From positions 310,001 through 374,000 of the forward strand of contig CAJTBO010000001.1 of NCBI GenBank assembly GCA_910573755.1: a stretch of 64,000 nt of DNA, given 5' to 3'. The position numbers were made by a program, and so were the translations under genes. Position 1 is the stretch's first letter. The number at the start of each line of letters is the position of its first letter. Of the stretch, positions 1 through 7,712 are shown in pieces. Under the pieces are notes generated by a model that searched no databases, was not told where the DNA came from, and saw only the letters and a list, made by a program, of their open reading frames with translations. This DNA comes from Lachnospiraceae bacterium. GTDB lineage: Bacteria > Bacillota > Clostridia > Lachnospirales > Lachnospiraceae.

Positions 1-1180
1 ACGCTTCGTCAGAAAATCCTCCTCCCTCGTCTGTGACTGAAATATCAACAAAATTGTCTTTTCCGTAGACGTCTATATGAAGTGTTCCATTTTGAGGAGA
101 ATAGTCCAACGCATTATTTACCACATTTTGAATGGCACGTCCTAACAAAACCTTATCTGCGGTTAGCTGCGTTGGAATATCGGACATACTCATTTGCAGA
201 TGAATTTCTTTTGTTCTGCACAAAGCATCTATTGATACCTTCACCTGCTTTAAATAATCAGGAAGATTAAGGATTTCTTTATTAAGCTGATACCCTGTTG
301 AAGCCGTAGACAGGTCTATCAGGGTTTTAACATAAACTTGCATCTGCATATAGCTGTCTGTGATGTAGTCAGCACATTCCTGTTGTTCTATTGTTAAATC
401 ACTATCGTACAACAATTCCGTATTGCCGCGGATGATGGTTAGCGGTGTCTTGAGATCATGGGCTAATGCAGAAATCTGTTCTTGCCGCAGTTTTTCAGCC
501 TGCCACTGCTCTGTAAGCGATTTTTTTAGTGCCAGTTTCATGTGATTGAGTGCGTCAAGAGTTAAGTCGATTTCATATAAACGGCTTTTTTCAACCTCAA
601 AATTCAAATCCTGCTGCTCGATTTTCTTTACAGCAGTCAGCAATTTATCCATTTTATTCCCAAGGTATTTTCCGAATAGATATGACAAAACCATCAAGAG
701 AAGCAGAATTTCCAATATAATGACAGCAATTAAAACCCAATCTGCTGAAGGAAATATCCTATGCAACAGTGGATTGCTGAATTGGGCGGTCATTCTATAC
801 CTTAAAATCAGTATTTCGTCAGTCCTGTCTATCACAGCATACAGATAAGGCTTGCTGCTTGTCTGATTGTTCACAATGCACATTTTCCAAACGGAAGCTG
901 GTTCTTCCTGATCGAGCGAGCCGCCAATATACTTTCCACCTTTTGTGAAAAGGGCATATTCACAAAGAGGTGGTATTTCATTTTCAGTAATCCGATCTGT
1001 GGATTGTAAACTTCCCCTCGCATTTTCTATTTCTGCGCTCATTCTATTTATTGGGTATATAAATCCAATTTCAACTCCAAATAGATAGAAGGCTATGTTG
1101 ACAAAAGCAACCAGAAAGACGCCGAGCGCAAGAAATATCGCATACTTCATAAAAACAGTACGCAGTTTTCTTACACCCAT
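1..1180 (-). CDS. Sensor histidine kinase of the lantibiotic-immunity locus (C-terminus cut by window edge)
   Basis: Two-component sensor kinase, 393 codons visible and still open at base 1. A first membrane helix lies at about residues 12-34 and an extracytoplasmic loop at about 35-145. A second helix lies at about 147-170, followed by a HAMP-like linker. The phosphoacceptor box HDLKTPLTIIRG has His241. An N-box-like NVVNNALDYSP and the start of the ATP-binding G1 box (DEGGGFS) are present before the sequence ends. The start overlaps the end of the response regulator gene by 10 bp, so the two are translationally coupled. The size and partner genes fit the NisK/CprK/BceS-like kinases that sense antimicrobial peptides; the ligand itself cannot be read from sequence. 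Confidence 0.88.
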   Translation of the reverse strand, partial: MGVRKLRTVFMKYAIFLALGVFLVAFVNIAFYLFGVEIGFIYPINRMSAEIENARGSLQSTDRITENEIPPLCEYALFTKGGKYIGGSLDQEEPASVWKMCIVNNQTSSKPYLYAVIDRTDEILILRYRMTAQFSNPLLHRIFPSADWVLIAVIILEILLLLMVLSYLFGKYLGNKMDKLLTAVKKIEQQDLNFEVEKSRLYEIDLTLDALNHMKLALKKSLTEQWQAEKLRQEQISALAHDLKTPLTIIRGNTELLYDSDLTIEQQECADYITDSYMQMQVYVKTLIDLSTASTGYQLNKEILNLPDYLKQVKVSIDALCRTKEIHLQMSMSDIPTQLTADKVLLGRAIQNVVNNALDYSPQNGTLHIDVYGKDNFVDISVTDEGGGFSDEA

Positions 1181-1830
1181 TTATAGCCAACCCCCCAAAT
1201 TGTTTCAATCGTTGACAAGTGAAATTCAGCTAACTTCCCGCGTATATTCTTAATGTGAGTAGAGATAACAGAACTATCACTTTCTCCGTCAAATCCAAAG
1301 ACCGCCTCATAGATTTGCTCCCGCGTAAATGTTTGTCCATGATGCCGCGCCAGATATTCGCATATTTCGTACTCACTTTTTGTCAACGGAACCTTTTCTG
1401 AGTTGATTTCAGCTTCTTTTGCATTGAGGCGGAAAATGACGCCGGATATTGAAAAGCTGTTTTTCTTTTCTCTTACATCACGCCGCAAGTGAGCATTTAC
1501 CCGCGCTCTAAGTTCGTTTGTCCCGAACGGCTTAGTAATATAGTCATCTGCTCCAAGTCCTAATCCCTGAACAATTTCACCTTCCTGCGTTTTTGCAGTA
1601 AGGAAAATGATTGGGCAATCTACCCGGTCACGGATTTGATTGCAGAGGTTAAAACCATCCATTTCCGGCATCATAACATCCAGCAAAATCAAGCCAAACT
1701 TTGAAAAATCCATTTCTGTGACTGCCTTGGCGTTTGATTGTAGTGTAACTAAGTGCTGATCTTTTTCTAAAACACGCCTGACAAGCCGGAGCATAGCTAT
1801 ATCATCGTCCACCACTAATATATGTGCCAT
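1171..1830 (-). CDS. OmpR-family response regulator of the lantibiotic-immunity locus
   Basis: 219-residue regulator with a receiver domain (acidic DDD near residue 8, phosphoacceptor Asp51 in LLDVMMPEMDG, conserved Lys in TKPFG) and a C-terminal winged-helix DNA-binding domain (EYLARHHGQTFTREQIYEAVFG region, ending IWGVGYKWV). The start at 1830 (MAHILVVDDD) is chosen because GAGGTGA lies just upstream and the receiver fold begins there. An open frame continues upstream without a stop into a metallophosphoesterase remnant, so a longer fusion is possible on paper. It pairs with the overlapping kinase gene and probably activates the promoter at about 4850-4882. Confidence 0.92.
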   Translation of the reverse strand: MAHILVVDDDIAMLRLVRRVLEKDQHLVTLQSNAKAVTEMDFSKFGLILLDVMMPEMDGFNLCNQIRDRVDCPIIFLTAKTQEGEIVQGLGLGADDYITKPFGTNELRARVNAHLRRDVREKKNSFSISGVIFRLNAKEAEINSEKVPLTKSEYEICEYLARHHGQTFTREQIYEAVFGFDGESDSSVISTHIKNIRGKLAEFHLSTIETIWGVGYKWV

Positions 1831-2245
1831 TATCTCACCTCTTTGTCCTGATTTATATATCCTGCTTGCTACAAATGCATGACCGCTTAAAACTAAATCA
1901 ACGCCAGCAGCTTCAAGTCCCGTTTTCAGTTCATCGTACTGCGGCAGACTGGCCTCGTGATTGCCCGTTACATAATAAACCGGCGCAATTCGATCTGCTT
2001 TTTCGACAAAGGAACGGGCAGTATCAATATCCGTATGCTGTGCATCCACCAAACCACCCGTTATTGCAATGATGTCCGGCTTACTCTCTGAAAGGATGTT
2101 TAGCAGATGTGCGTTTTCTTCTCCAAATTCAGCATTATGCAAGTCAGAAACCTGTACAATTCTAAATTCAGTAAACTCCGAAGGTATCTGACAGCCAAGA
2201 AAAAGCTTTTTGAGATAACTTCTTTTTCATGGCCCTGTTTGCCCT
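1831..2245 (-). pseudogene. Metallophosphoesterase remnant with internal deletion
   Basis: The minus strand encodes the N-terminal part of a calcineurin-like metallophosphoesterase: FRIVQVSDLHN (metal-binding D-x-H), ITGGLVDAQH (family GDLVD, here GG) and YYVTGNHE (GNHE). It then jumps straight to LVLSGHA, which normally lies near the C-terminus (GHxH). The middle of the protein and the final GHAHGG box are missing, and an in-frame stop precedes the recognisable part. The remnant has no stop of its own before the response regulator start, so the scar is in frame with the regulator. It is read as a decayed member of the lanFEG-yccF-regulator operon. Confidence 0.72.
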
Positions 2246-2255
2246 CCAAGGACAT

Positions 2256-2615
2256 CTACATTACTGTTGCGCCAAAAGGCATCAACGCCAGCTTTGCCAT
2301 TTTGAAGCACTGTACTCCGAAAGGAATACCGATAATCGTACAACACAAAAGCACCCCATTTAGCAGCGCCACCAACGCCAAAGGGATACCGCTGATAAGC
2401 AGCCACAAGATATTGGCAATCGCAGACATAACACCGCCGCCATAATTCACATCTTTTCCAAAAGGGAAGAAAGCAAGTGACGCAAACTTAAAGCATTGAC
2501 GGCCAATCGGAATACCGACAATGGTAATGCTCCATAAAACACCGGCAATCAGCCAGGAAATTCCCTGCCACAGTCCGCCGCACAAGAACCAAATAATATT
2601 GCCCAACCAATTCAT
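2256..2615 (-). CDS. YccF-domain inner membrane protein
   Basis: 119-residue hydrophobic protein made of two similar YccF-type halves, each with a GNIIW- or ANILW-like start and a GIPIGRQCFK or GIPFGVQCFK motif (about residues 33-45 and 92-104). Function in the family is not firmly known; it is a membrane protein often found near transport genes. The start at 2615 is preferred over 2636 because GGAGGT lies 7-8 bases upstream and family members begin MNWLGN-like. It lies 17 bp downstream of the MutG-type permease, so it is probably in the same transcript. Confidence 0.85.
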   Translation of the reverse strand: MNWLGNIIWFLCGGLWQGISWLIAGVLWSITIVGIPIGRQCFKFASLAFFPFGKDVNYGGGVMSAIANILWLLISGIPLALVALLNGVLLCCTIIGIPFGVQCFKMAKLALMPFGATVM

Positions 2616-2632
2616 CAGCTCTACCTCCACTC

Positions 2633-3385
2633 TCAATCGGCTGACCGATTTCCGCTATATCTGGAAAACCAGAGGACTACAACTCCTATTATAGCACAAG
2701 TTGACAATATGCAAAAGATGATGCCCAAATCCATACCTATTCTGTCTGGCGGCATTAGTCCAAAAGTCGTTTCCAGAACGTAAGAAGAAAAACGAATACC
2801 CCAACCATAAGGGATGACAAACCAGATGCCCGTGCCTAATCCTGTTTGGAGAAGCGCAGCCAAAAGGCTCCCGAACACTCCAATCCCTATTCCCAAATTT
2901 TTACCAAATCGAATTGCTAATACAAAATGAATACCATACAGCAAAATGTTACTGCCCCAAAGGACAAGTGGAATTACTGTATAAAATCCGGAAGGAATTT
3001 CTGTTGTGCCGCCAACCAATGGAAATAGCGCACCAAATAGTACACTACTCAATACGGTTGCCAAAAGTCCGGTCACAAGCAAAATAGTCAATTTGGAAAG
3101 AGCGGCTTTTTGTCTGTATGGAAGTGTCAATATATTTTGAAAATGCCCTGCTTTTGCTTCCTGTTCTGCTGCAACATAGCAGACAATCCCGATTGCAAAG
3201 GGAAAAGCAACGGCCATGATCTGAAAATGAGCAGCCAGTTTATTGATGTCATCGCTTTGGGAAACGCCTGCATACAGTAACATCATAGCCGCCCCGCATA
3301 CGGCAAAAATAGCGTGCAGAAGGAAAAAGCAGGAATGGCATAATTTGTATAAATCACTTTTCAAATAGCAGATATAGTCAGCCAT
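2633..3385 (-). CDS. Lantibiotic immunity ABC transporter permease, MutG/LanG type
   Basis: 250-residue membrane subunit of a lantibiotic self-protection or resistance ABC exporter, with about six hydrophobic helices. The N-terminus MADYICYLKSDLYKLCHS is typical of MutG/CprC-like permeases. The start at 3385 is chosen over 3406 on that basis; the gene overlaps the end of the upstream permease by 8 bp. It would pair with the MutE-like permease and the ATPase to remove peptides from the membrane. Substrate range (nisin, gallidermin or host peptides) is inference from gene context. Confidence 0.85.
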   Translation of the reverse strand: MADYICYLKSDLYKLCHSCFFLLHAIFAVCGAAMMLLYAGVSQSDDINKLAAHFQIMAVAFPFAIGIVCYVAAEQEAKAGHFQNILTLPYRQKAALSKLTILLVTGLLATVLSSVLFGALFPLVGGTTEIPSGFYTVIPLVLWGSNILLYGIHFVLAIRFGKNLGIGIGVFGSLLAALLQTGLGTGIWFVIPYGWGIRFSSYVLETTFGLMPPDRIGMDLGIIFCILSTCAIIGVVVLWFSRYSGNRSAD

Positions 3386-4109
3386 TGGACTTTCCCCCGC
3401 TTCCAAGCAATTTAGAGCAAATCCAAAAGACGGCAGCAGCTAATGCCAAGCTAATAGCAAGAGCGGGAAAAATATGCTCAACAGCCAATAACGGAGAACC
3501 GTCCTCAATGGGAAGTCCGTTAGGATGTATCTTGAAAAATGGGCAGACTACACGGGCCGGAATAGCGTATGGATTAAGAAAGAACCATGCTTTTTCTGCG
3601 CCAATAGCAGATGAAACAATATTTGCCACAAAAGTTATCAGCACAGAGGGAAGATACCCTGTTTTGCTTGCAATCAGCATAACAAAAGGAAGTTGCCACA
3701 AGCAAGTAAGGAACAGCAGCATACAGCCGATTATACTGTCCAGCGGCGAAATATTCATAGTCGTAAAACCGGCAATTCCCGTAGTAAATAACCACATGAG
3801 CAGATTGCTGATAAAAAGCACAACAGTCAGGGCAAGTCCTTTGCCAATCCATATTTTCGCAGAAGGGAACGGCAAACAAACAATGTTTTGCAGCCCTGTA
3901 TTTTTCTCACGGATAACAGTACCTGCGGCCCACAGTGCGATCACAACAGGAAGAAGCATAGTGTACCACCAGTTGTAAGCCGAATATTGTACTGCATGAC
4001 TGCTCAATAAAAAGCCGACAAGTACAGTTGCCAATGGCGCACCAAAAATCAATTTCATCGAGAAGCTGTGCCGCATTTTAAGGAATTCCGAACGTACAAT
4101 CCCGAACAT
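3378..4109 (-). CDS. Lantibiotic immunity ABC transporter permease, MutE/EpiE/LanE type
   Basis: 243-residue permease beginning MFGIVRSEFLKMRHSFSMKL, the usual opening of LanE/MutE proteins, with about six transmembrane stretches. The stop/start overlap with the ATPase gene at 4109 and with the second permease at 3378-3385 indicates a tightly coupled operon. It forms the heteromeric membrane channel with the MutG-type subunit. No catalytic residues are expected in this family. Confidence 0.87.
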   Translation of the reverse strand: MFGIVRSEFLKMRHSFSMKLIFGAPLATVLVGFLLSSHAVQYSAYNWWYTMLLPVVIALWAAGTVIREKNTGLQNIVCLPFPSAKIWIGKGLALTVVLFISNLLMWLFTTGIAGFTTMNISPLDSIIGCMLLFLTCLWQLPFVMLIASKTGYLPSVLITFVANIVSSAIGAEKAWFFLNPYAIPARVVCPFFKIHPNGLPIEDGSPLLAVEHIFPALAISLALAAAVFWICSKLLGSGGKSNG

Positions 4110-4816
4110 TATTTCTCACTCCTTTCCCTATGTGCGCCAACAACATCCATAAAAATACTTTCCAGATCGTAGTTCTTATGGATTTCGTTTTCATAGCCTA
4201 AATGCCCGGCAGATATAATGCCAATGTGGTCAGCAATTTGCTCAACTTCGGAGAGTATATGACTGGATAATATGACGGTGATCCCTTTTTGCGGAAAACT
4301 TCTGATAAGCTCACGCAAATCTTGAATACCAATCGGGTCTAACCCGTTTGTTGGTTCGTCCAGAATAAGCAATTTAGGCTGTGACAACAGCGCCAGGGCA
4401 ATTCCAAGCCGCTGTTTCATTCCCAGCGAAAAATGGCCTGCCCGTTTTTTCCCGGTATTCTCAAGTTGCACAATACCAAGCACCTGCTTGATGCGGCTTT
4501 CCGGAAGCCCCAGAGCCAGTGTTCGGGCTTTCAGGTTTTCATAGGCCGAGAGATTTTCATAGAGCGGAGGCATCTCAATCAAAGCACCAATGTTTTCCAA
4601 ATCTGCCCGGCTCCACGGATGGTCGTCAAATTCAATCGAGCCAGAGGCGGGACGGAGAATACCTGCAATCATTTTCAAAATGGTAGATTTCCCCGCACCG
4701 TTCGGCCCAAGCAGCCCATAAATTGAATTACGCAGAATGCTCAGCGACACATCGTCTACCGCCATTTGCCCTTTGAAATTTTTGCAGAGGTTTGTTGTTT
4801 GCAAAATATAACTCAT
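4109..4816 (-). CDS. Lantibiotic immunity ABC transporter ATP-binding protein, LanF/MutF type
   Basis: 235-residue ABC ATPase: Walker A GPNGAGKST near residue 36, signature FSLGMKQR, Walker B LLILDEPTNGLDP and switch histidine in SSHILSE. The second ATG at 4816 is preferred because AAAGGA lies about ten bases before it but only one base before the first ATG at 4825. First gene of the operon lanF-lanE-lanG-yccF-(broken phosphoesterase)-regulator-kinase. The arrangement resembles cprABC-KR of Clostridioides and spa/nis immunity FEG sets; there is no lantibiotic precursor gene here, so resistance rather than self-immunity is likely. Confidence 0.92.
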   Translation of the reverse strand: MSYILQTTNLCKNFKGQMAVDDVSLSILRNSIYGLLGPNGAGKSTILKMIAGILRPASGSIEFDDHPWSRADLENIGALIEMPPLYENLSAYENLKARTLALGLPESRIKQVLGIVQLENTGKKRAGHFSLGMKQRLGIALALLSQPKLLILDEPTNGLDPIGIQDLRELIRSFPQKGITVILSSHILSEVEQIADHIGIISAGHLGYENEIHKNYDLESIFMDVVGAHRERSEK

Positions 4817-4848
4817 ATCAGACATATCCTTTCTTGGATTATGGTTTC

Positions 4849-4882
4849 ATAATACTGAATGATTTTGAAGATTTCTTGAAGA
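4849..4882 (-). promoter_or_regulatory. NisR-like operator (TCT-N8-TCT) and -10 of the immunity operon
   Basis: Read on the minus strand, TCT at 4882-4880 and TCT at 4871-4869 are separated by eight bases. They are part of a direct repeat AATCTTCAA spaced 11 bp (one helical turn). A -10 box TATTAT lies at 4854-4849, 14 bases after the second TCT. This is the layout described for NisR-activated promoters (TCT-N8-TCT about 13 bases before the -10, no good -35). The cognate regulator is probably the OmpR-family gene at 1171-1830. Binding is inferred, not shown. Confidence 0.65.
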
Positions 4883-4889
4883 TTCAAGA

Positions 4890-4926
4890 AAAAACTTCGG
4901 CACCCCCAAAAGTGCCGAAGTCGCTT
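4890..4926. terminator. Bidirectional intrinsic terminator
   Basis: Perfect 10-bp stem ACTTCGGCAC/GTGCCGAAGT (4894-4903 and 4912-4921) with an 8-base loop. A T-run follows on both strands (CGCTTTTT on plus, TTTTTTCTTG on minus). It lies just upstream of the immunity promoter and just downstream of the TnpV remnant on the minus strand, so it insulates the operon. Confidence 0.75.
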
Positions 4927-4927
4927 T

Positions 4928-5098
4928 TTAGATGTATATTAATTCCGCAAAAATAATTTCCTTCACCGGGGTCTTACAACAATTCATCGGTCCCACCCAG
5001 CGCATGGGGTCACGGGCTTTCAAATCCTCGGTGGCCCCAACCTCCTTTGCCATTCCCGGCATCATGCTATCCAGCAGGTCTTGGGCGGCACACCCGCC
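4928..5098 (-). pseudogene. C-terminal remnant of TnpV-like transposon protein
   Basis: About 56 codons on the minus strand read MAKEVGATEDLKARDPMRW, then a V-G-P-M-N segment, ending KEIIFAELIYI-stop. This matches the C-terminal pattern of TnpV proteins of Clostridia transposons (EGxTEQLKAxDQMEWVxxMN...EIVxxELIY). No start or N-terminal half is recognisable. It marks an old mobile-element insertion at the border between the immunity operon and the ANTAR genes. Confidence 0.6.
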
Positions 5099-5167
5099 AT
5101 CATATCACGAAGAAGTCCCCCGCCTATTATTGTTACTATTGAACAAATTTTTCCTCTTTTTTCAAGC

Positions 5168-5196
5168 TTGCCAACCTCATGCATTTCGGGTAGAAT
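5168..5196 (+). promoter_or_regulatory. Probable sigma-A promoter of the ANTAR regulator/kinase pair
   Basis: TTGCCA at 5168-5173 and TAGAAT at 5191-5196 are separated by 17 bp, giving a start near 5203 and a leader of about 58 bases before the ATG at 5261. The -10 hexamer is identical to that of the convergent sugar operon. Confidence 0.55.
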
Positions 5197-5260
5197 TTAA
5201 ATAACAACACTTTAGAGCCGATAAATTTACCGATAAAGTATATTAAATAAAGGACATTTT

Positions 5261-5851
5261 ATGGAACAAAAATATTCTATCTTACTTGCTGAAGACGAAT
5301 CTTTGGTCTTGCTTGGCATAAAAGCTCTTTTAACACAACTGGGACATCTCGTTGCAGGAGAAGCCTGCACCGGCAAAGATGCCGTATCCCTCTGTAATTC
5401 CCTGAATCCGGATCTGTTGATCATGGATATTAAAATGCCCGTTCTGGATGGTATTCAGGCCCTTGAGCAGATCAATAGTACACGTAAATTCAAAATGCCC
5501 TGCATTTTTATCTCTGCTTATTCCGATGACCATCTCATTGAGCGTGCCAAATCCGCCGGTGTTTTTAACTACCTTGTAAAACCTGTACGTCTGGAAGATC
5601 TGCGTGTTGCCCTGAATATTACAATGCAGCAATACCGGGAATATATGCAGGTGGTTCAGGAAAGAGATCAGGCAAAAGCGGACCTGAAAAATCGAAAACT
5701 GATCGAACGCGCTAAAGGCATCCTTATGGATAATTTTGATATGAAGGAAAAACAGGCTATGGAGTTTATGCAGAAAAAAGCCAGAGACAGTCATAAAAAG
5801 CTAAATGTTATTGCACAGGGCATTATTCAAATGGATGAGGCTATAAAATGA
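5261..5851 (+). CDS. ANTAR-domain response regulator (RNA-binding antiterminator)
   Basis: 196-residue regulator with a receiver domain (phosphoacceptor Asp56 in LLIMDIKMP, Lys in LVKPVRLEDL) followed by a coiled-coil linker and a C-terminal ANTAR domain (about 135-190, LIERAKGILMDNFDMKEKQA...). ANTAR proteins such as EutV, NasR and AmiR bind twin-hairpin RNA in mRNA leaders and prevent intrinsic termination. AAAGGA precedes the ATG. It overlaps the downstream kinase by 4 bp (ATGA), so the pair is cotranscribed and coupled. The likely target is the leader at 13966-14051, whose operon converges on this pair. Confidence 0.93.
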   Translation: MEQKYSILLAEDESLVLLGIKALLTQLGHLVAGEACTGKDAVSLCNSLNPDLLIMDIKMPVLDGIQALEQINSTRKFKMPCIFISAYSDDHLIERAKSAGVFNYLVKPVRLEDLRVALNITMQQYREYMQVVQERDQAKADLKNRKLIERAKGILMDNFDMKEKQAMEFMQKKARDSHKKLNVIAQGIIQMDEAIK

Positions 5852-7656
5852 TCAGAAAATCCGACTTCTTTTACTTTGATAAAAATAATCATTTTTGTAT
5901 CCCCTCCCTTAATCTGATTTTGCTTCCGGGAGAGGCCGTCGCTATTTTGAGTACCCGCGGCAATAATATCAGCGATATTTACAACAGATTTCATGTTCTG
6001 AATCCTCTTGGAAAAAAGACCCCCTCTCATCCTGTCATTCGTTGTATCACTGCCGGCAATATCAATCTTTTCCCGCAGTTTTCAGCTTATGATAATTTCA
6101 GTATGGCAGAACATTCCGTTATACGATATAACAAAAAACAGTTGGTACGCGTCTGTGAAAACATCAAAAAACAATTCGGCATTTCCACCAGTTTTCATAC
6201 TCCCGTAAAACGTTTGTCCATTTCCGAGCAGATCATTATCCTGGTCGTCCGCGCCATGATTTCCGAAATGGATATTCTGGTCTGCGATAACCTGATATCC
6301 CAGCTCAGCATTGAAGATCGCAGTATACTGCTTTCAATATTCCGAACGATGCTGGATCAGGGAAAAAGCATACTCTATTTGACCACGAAATGGGAAAATG
6401 CTGTTCAGTCTGCATCCCGAATCATTGTAACCAGCGACGGAGAAGTGATGGGAGAAATGAACACTTTAGAAGTTATTGAAAACCCCCAGCATTTACTGTT
6501 TTTGATCTCAGGCCGTACACTGATGGAACAGAATGCAAATTCCATAGATGCCTCCCAGATGCTCGATATGCTGTATACCGGCGCTGAGTATTTAACCAAC
6601 AACTATGAATTAAACGAGACGCTTTCTGTTATCATCAATAATGTTTCCCGTATAGTTCATTGTGACAGCTGTGTCATTTCTTTGAAAAACCGGGATTCTG
6701 ATATCATCCATACATATAGCGGACAATATCATAACGCTCCCGCCCTTTCAGATGAATTTATGCATGATTATTTAAACAACCAATGCAGCTATCCGGAAAA
6801 CATTGTTTATATTTCTTCAGAAGATATTAATTTCAGCAGAATCATATCCCCGGAATCTAACGGTGTTAAGTCCCTTATCATCATGCCTGTTGTCAGCAAA
6901 AATAATCTGCTGGGACTGTTGTGCGTCTTTTTTTCCAGTATCATCGTATATGACAATCAGCAGTTTAATTATTTAAAATCTTTTTGCCGCGAAGTATCTG
7001 TTGTTGTAGAAACCTCACGCCTGATTAATAATTCCGTTCTTTTACAGGAAAGCAATCATCGTATCAAAAATAATCTTCAGATCATTATCAGTCTGATTGC
7101 CATGCAGCAGCTCTATATTCAACAAAACCCGGAAGCGGATACCGGAGAAATTCTGGACTCCATCACAAATTGTGTGCAAAATATCGCTTCTCTCCATGAC
7201 CTTTTGACAAGCCCTAACTCAAACTCCAATAATATCGATCTTTCCCGCATTATCGAATGTATTTTGCGTCTTTATAAAACAACTGCCGTTTCTATTTCGA
7301 TTGATGTGGAAGATTTATTGATTCCTTATGCCAAAGCAACTTCCATATCCATTATTATCAATGAGCTCCTCGCCAATTGTATTAAACATGCTTTTCCCCG
7401 ATCCCTAATCTCTGCTGATCCCCGGGTTCATATTTCCTGTTGTATTTCAGGTGAAGACCTTGTTATGAAAATATATGACAATGGTATCGGTATTTCTGAA
7501 ACACTGGATATAAACAGCTCTCAAAGTATCGGGTTTTCCATTCTCCGTGCCATTATCAAAAATGAATTGCACGGCACTCTGCATATCAGCGGTAATCATC
7601 CCGGTACTGTCGCTGTAATCACTATTCCCTATGCTATGCTGATCACTCACATATAA
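5848..7656 (+). CDS. Histidine kinase with N-terminal pseudo-ABC-ATPase domain, GAF and HisKA_2 domains
   Basis: 602-residue soluble kinase with no membrane helix. Residues about 1-225 align by eye with the first ATPase half of RbsA/MglA sugar transporters: LLPGEAVAILSTRGNN in place of Walker A, a Q-loop-like INLFPQFSAYDNFSM, signature-like RLSISEQIIILVVRAM, Walker-B-like DILVCDN, and ILYLTTKWENA at the H-loop. The catalytic residues are gone: no P-loop GxGKST, Glu replaced by Asn, switch His replaced by Thr. Residues about 230-395 look like a GAF domain. His404 in ESNHRIKNNLQ is the HisKA_2 (HWE-like) phosphoacceptor, followed by a HATPase domain (INELLANCIKHAF, IYDNGIGI). It partners the ANTAR regulator as EutW does EutV. 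What the dead ABC domain senses is unknown; contact with the RbsA-type importer encoded nearby is my inference. Confidence 0.88.
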   Translation: MIRKSDFFYFDKNNHFCIPSLNLILLPGEAVAILSTRGNNISDIYNRFHVLNPLGKKTPSHPVIRCITAGNINLFPQFSAYDNFSMAEHSVIRYNKKQLVRVCENIKKQFGISTSFHTPVKRLSISEQIIILVVRAMISEMDILVCDNLISQLSIEDRSILLSIFRTMLDQGKSILYLTTKWENAVQSASRIIVTSDGEVMGEMNTLEVIENPQHLLFLISGRTLMEQNANSIDASQMLDMLYTGAEYLTNNYELNETLSVIINNVSRIVHCDSCVISLKNRDSDIIHTYSGQYHNAPALSDEFMHDYLNNQCSYPENIVYISSEDINFSRIISPESNGVKSLIIMPVVSKNNLLGLLCVFFSSIIVYDNQQFNYLKSFCREVSVVVETSRLINNSVLLQESNHRIKNNLQIIISLIAMQQLYIQQNPEADTGEILDSITNCVQNIASLHDLLTSPNSNSNNIDLSRIIECILRLYKTTAVSISIDVEDLLIPYAKATSISIIINELLANCIKHAFPRSLISADPRVHISCCISGEDLVMKIYDNGIGISETLDINSSQSIGFSILRAIIKNELHGTLHISGNHPGTVAVITIPYAMLITHI

Positions 7657-7657
7657 A

Positions 7658-7697
7658 AAAGAAAGCTGCAGACTTTTACAACTCTTACAGCTTTCTC
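7658..7697. terminator. Shared terminator between convergent ANTAR-kinase and sugar operons
   Basis: Inverted repeat AGAAAGCTG (7660-7668) and CAGCTTTCT (7688-7696) with a 19-base loop. On the minus strand the stem is followed by a long T-run, so it should stop the sugar operon; on the plus strand the tail is weaker (CTTTG). Confidence 0.6.
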
Positions 7698-7712
7698 TTT
7701 GCCTTTATGTCT

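Noticed and set aside
1171-2142. Single 323-residue fused protein
   Set aside because: Starts at a TTG inside a broken phosphoesterase; the receiver domain has its own ATG and ribosome binding site at 1830.
4932-5204. 90-residue plus-strand ORF
   Set aside because: Lies antisense to the TnpV-like remnant, no ribosome binding site, composition unlike a protein.
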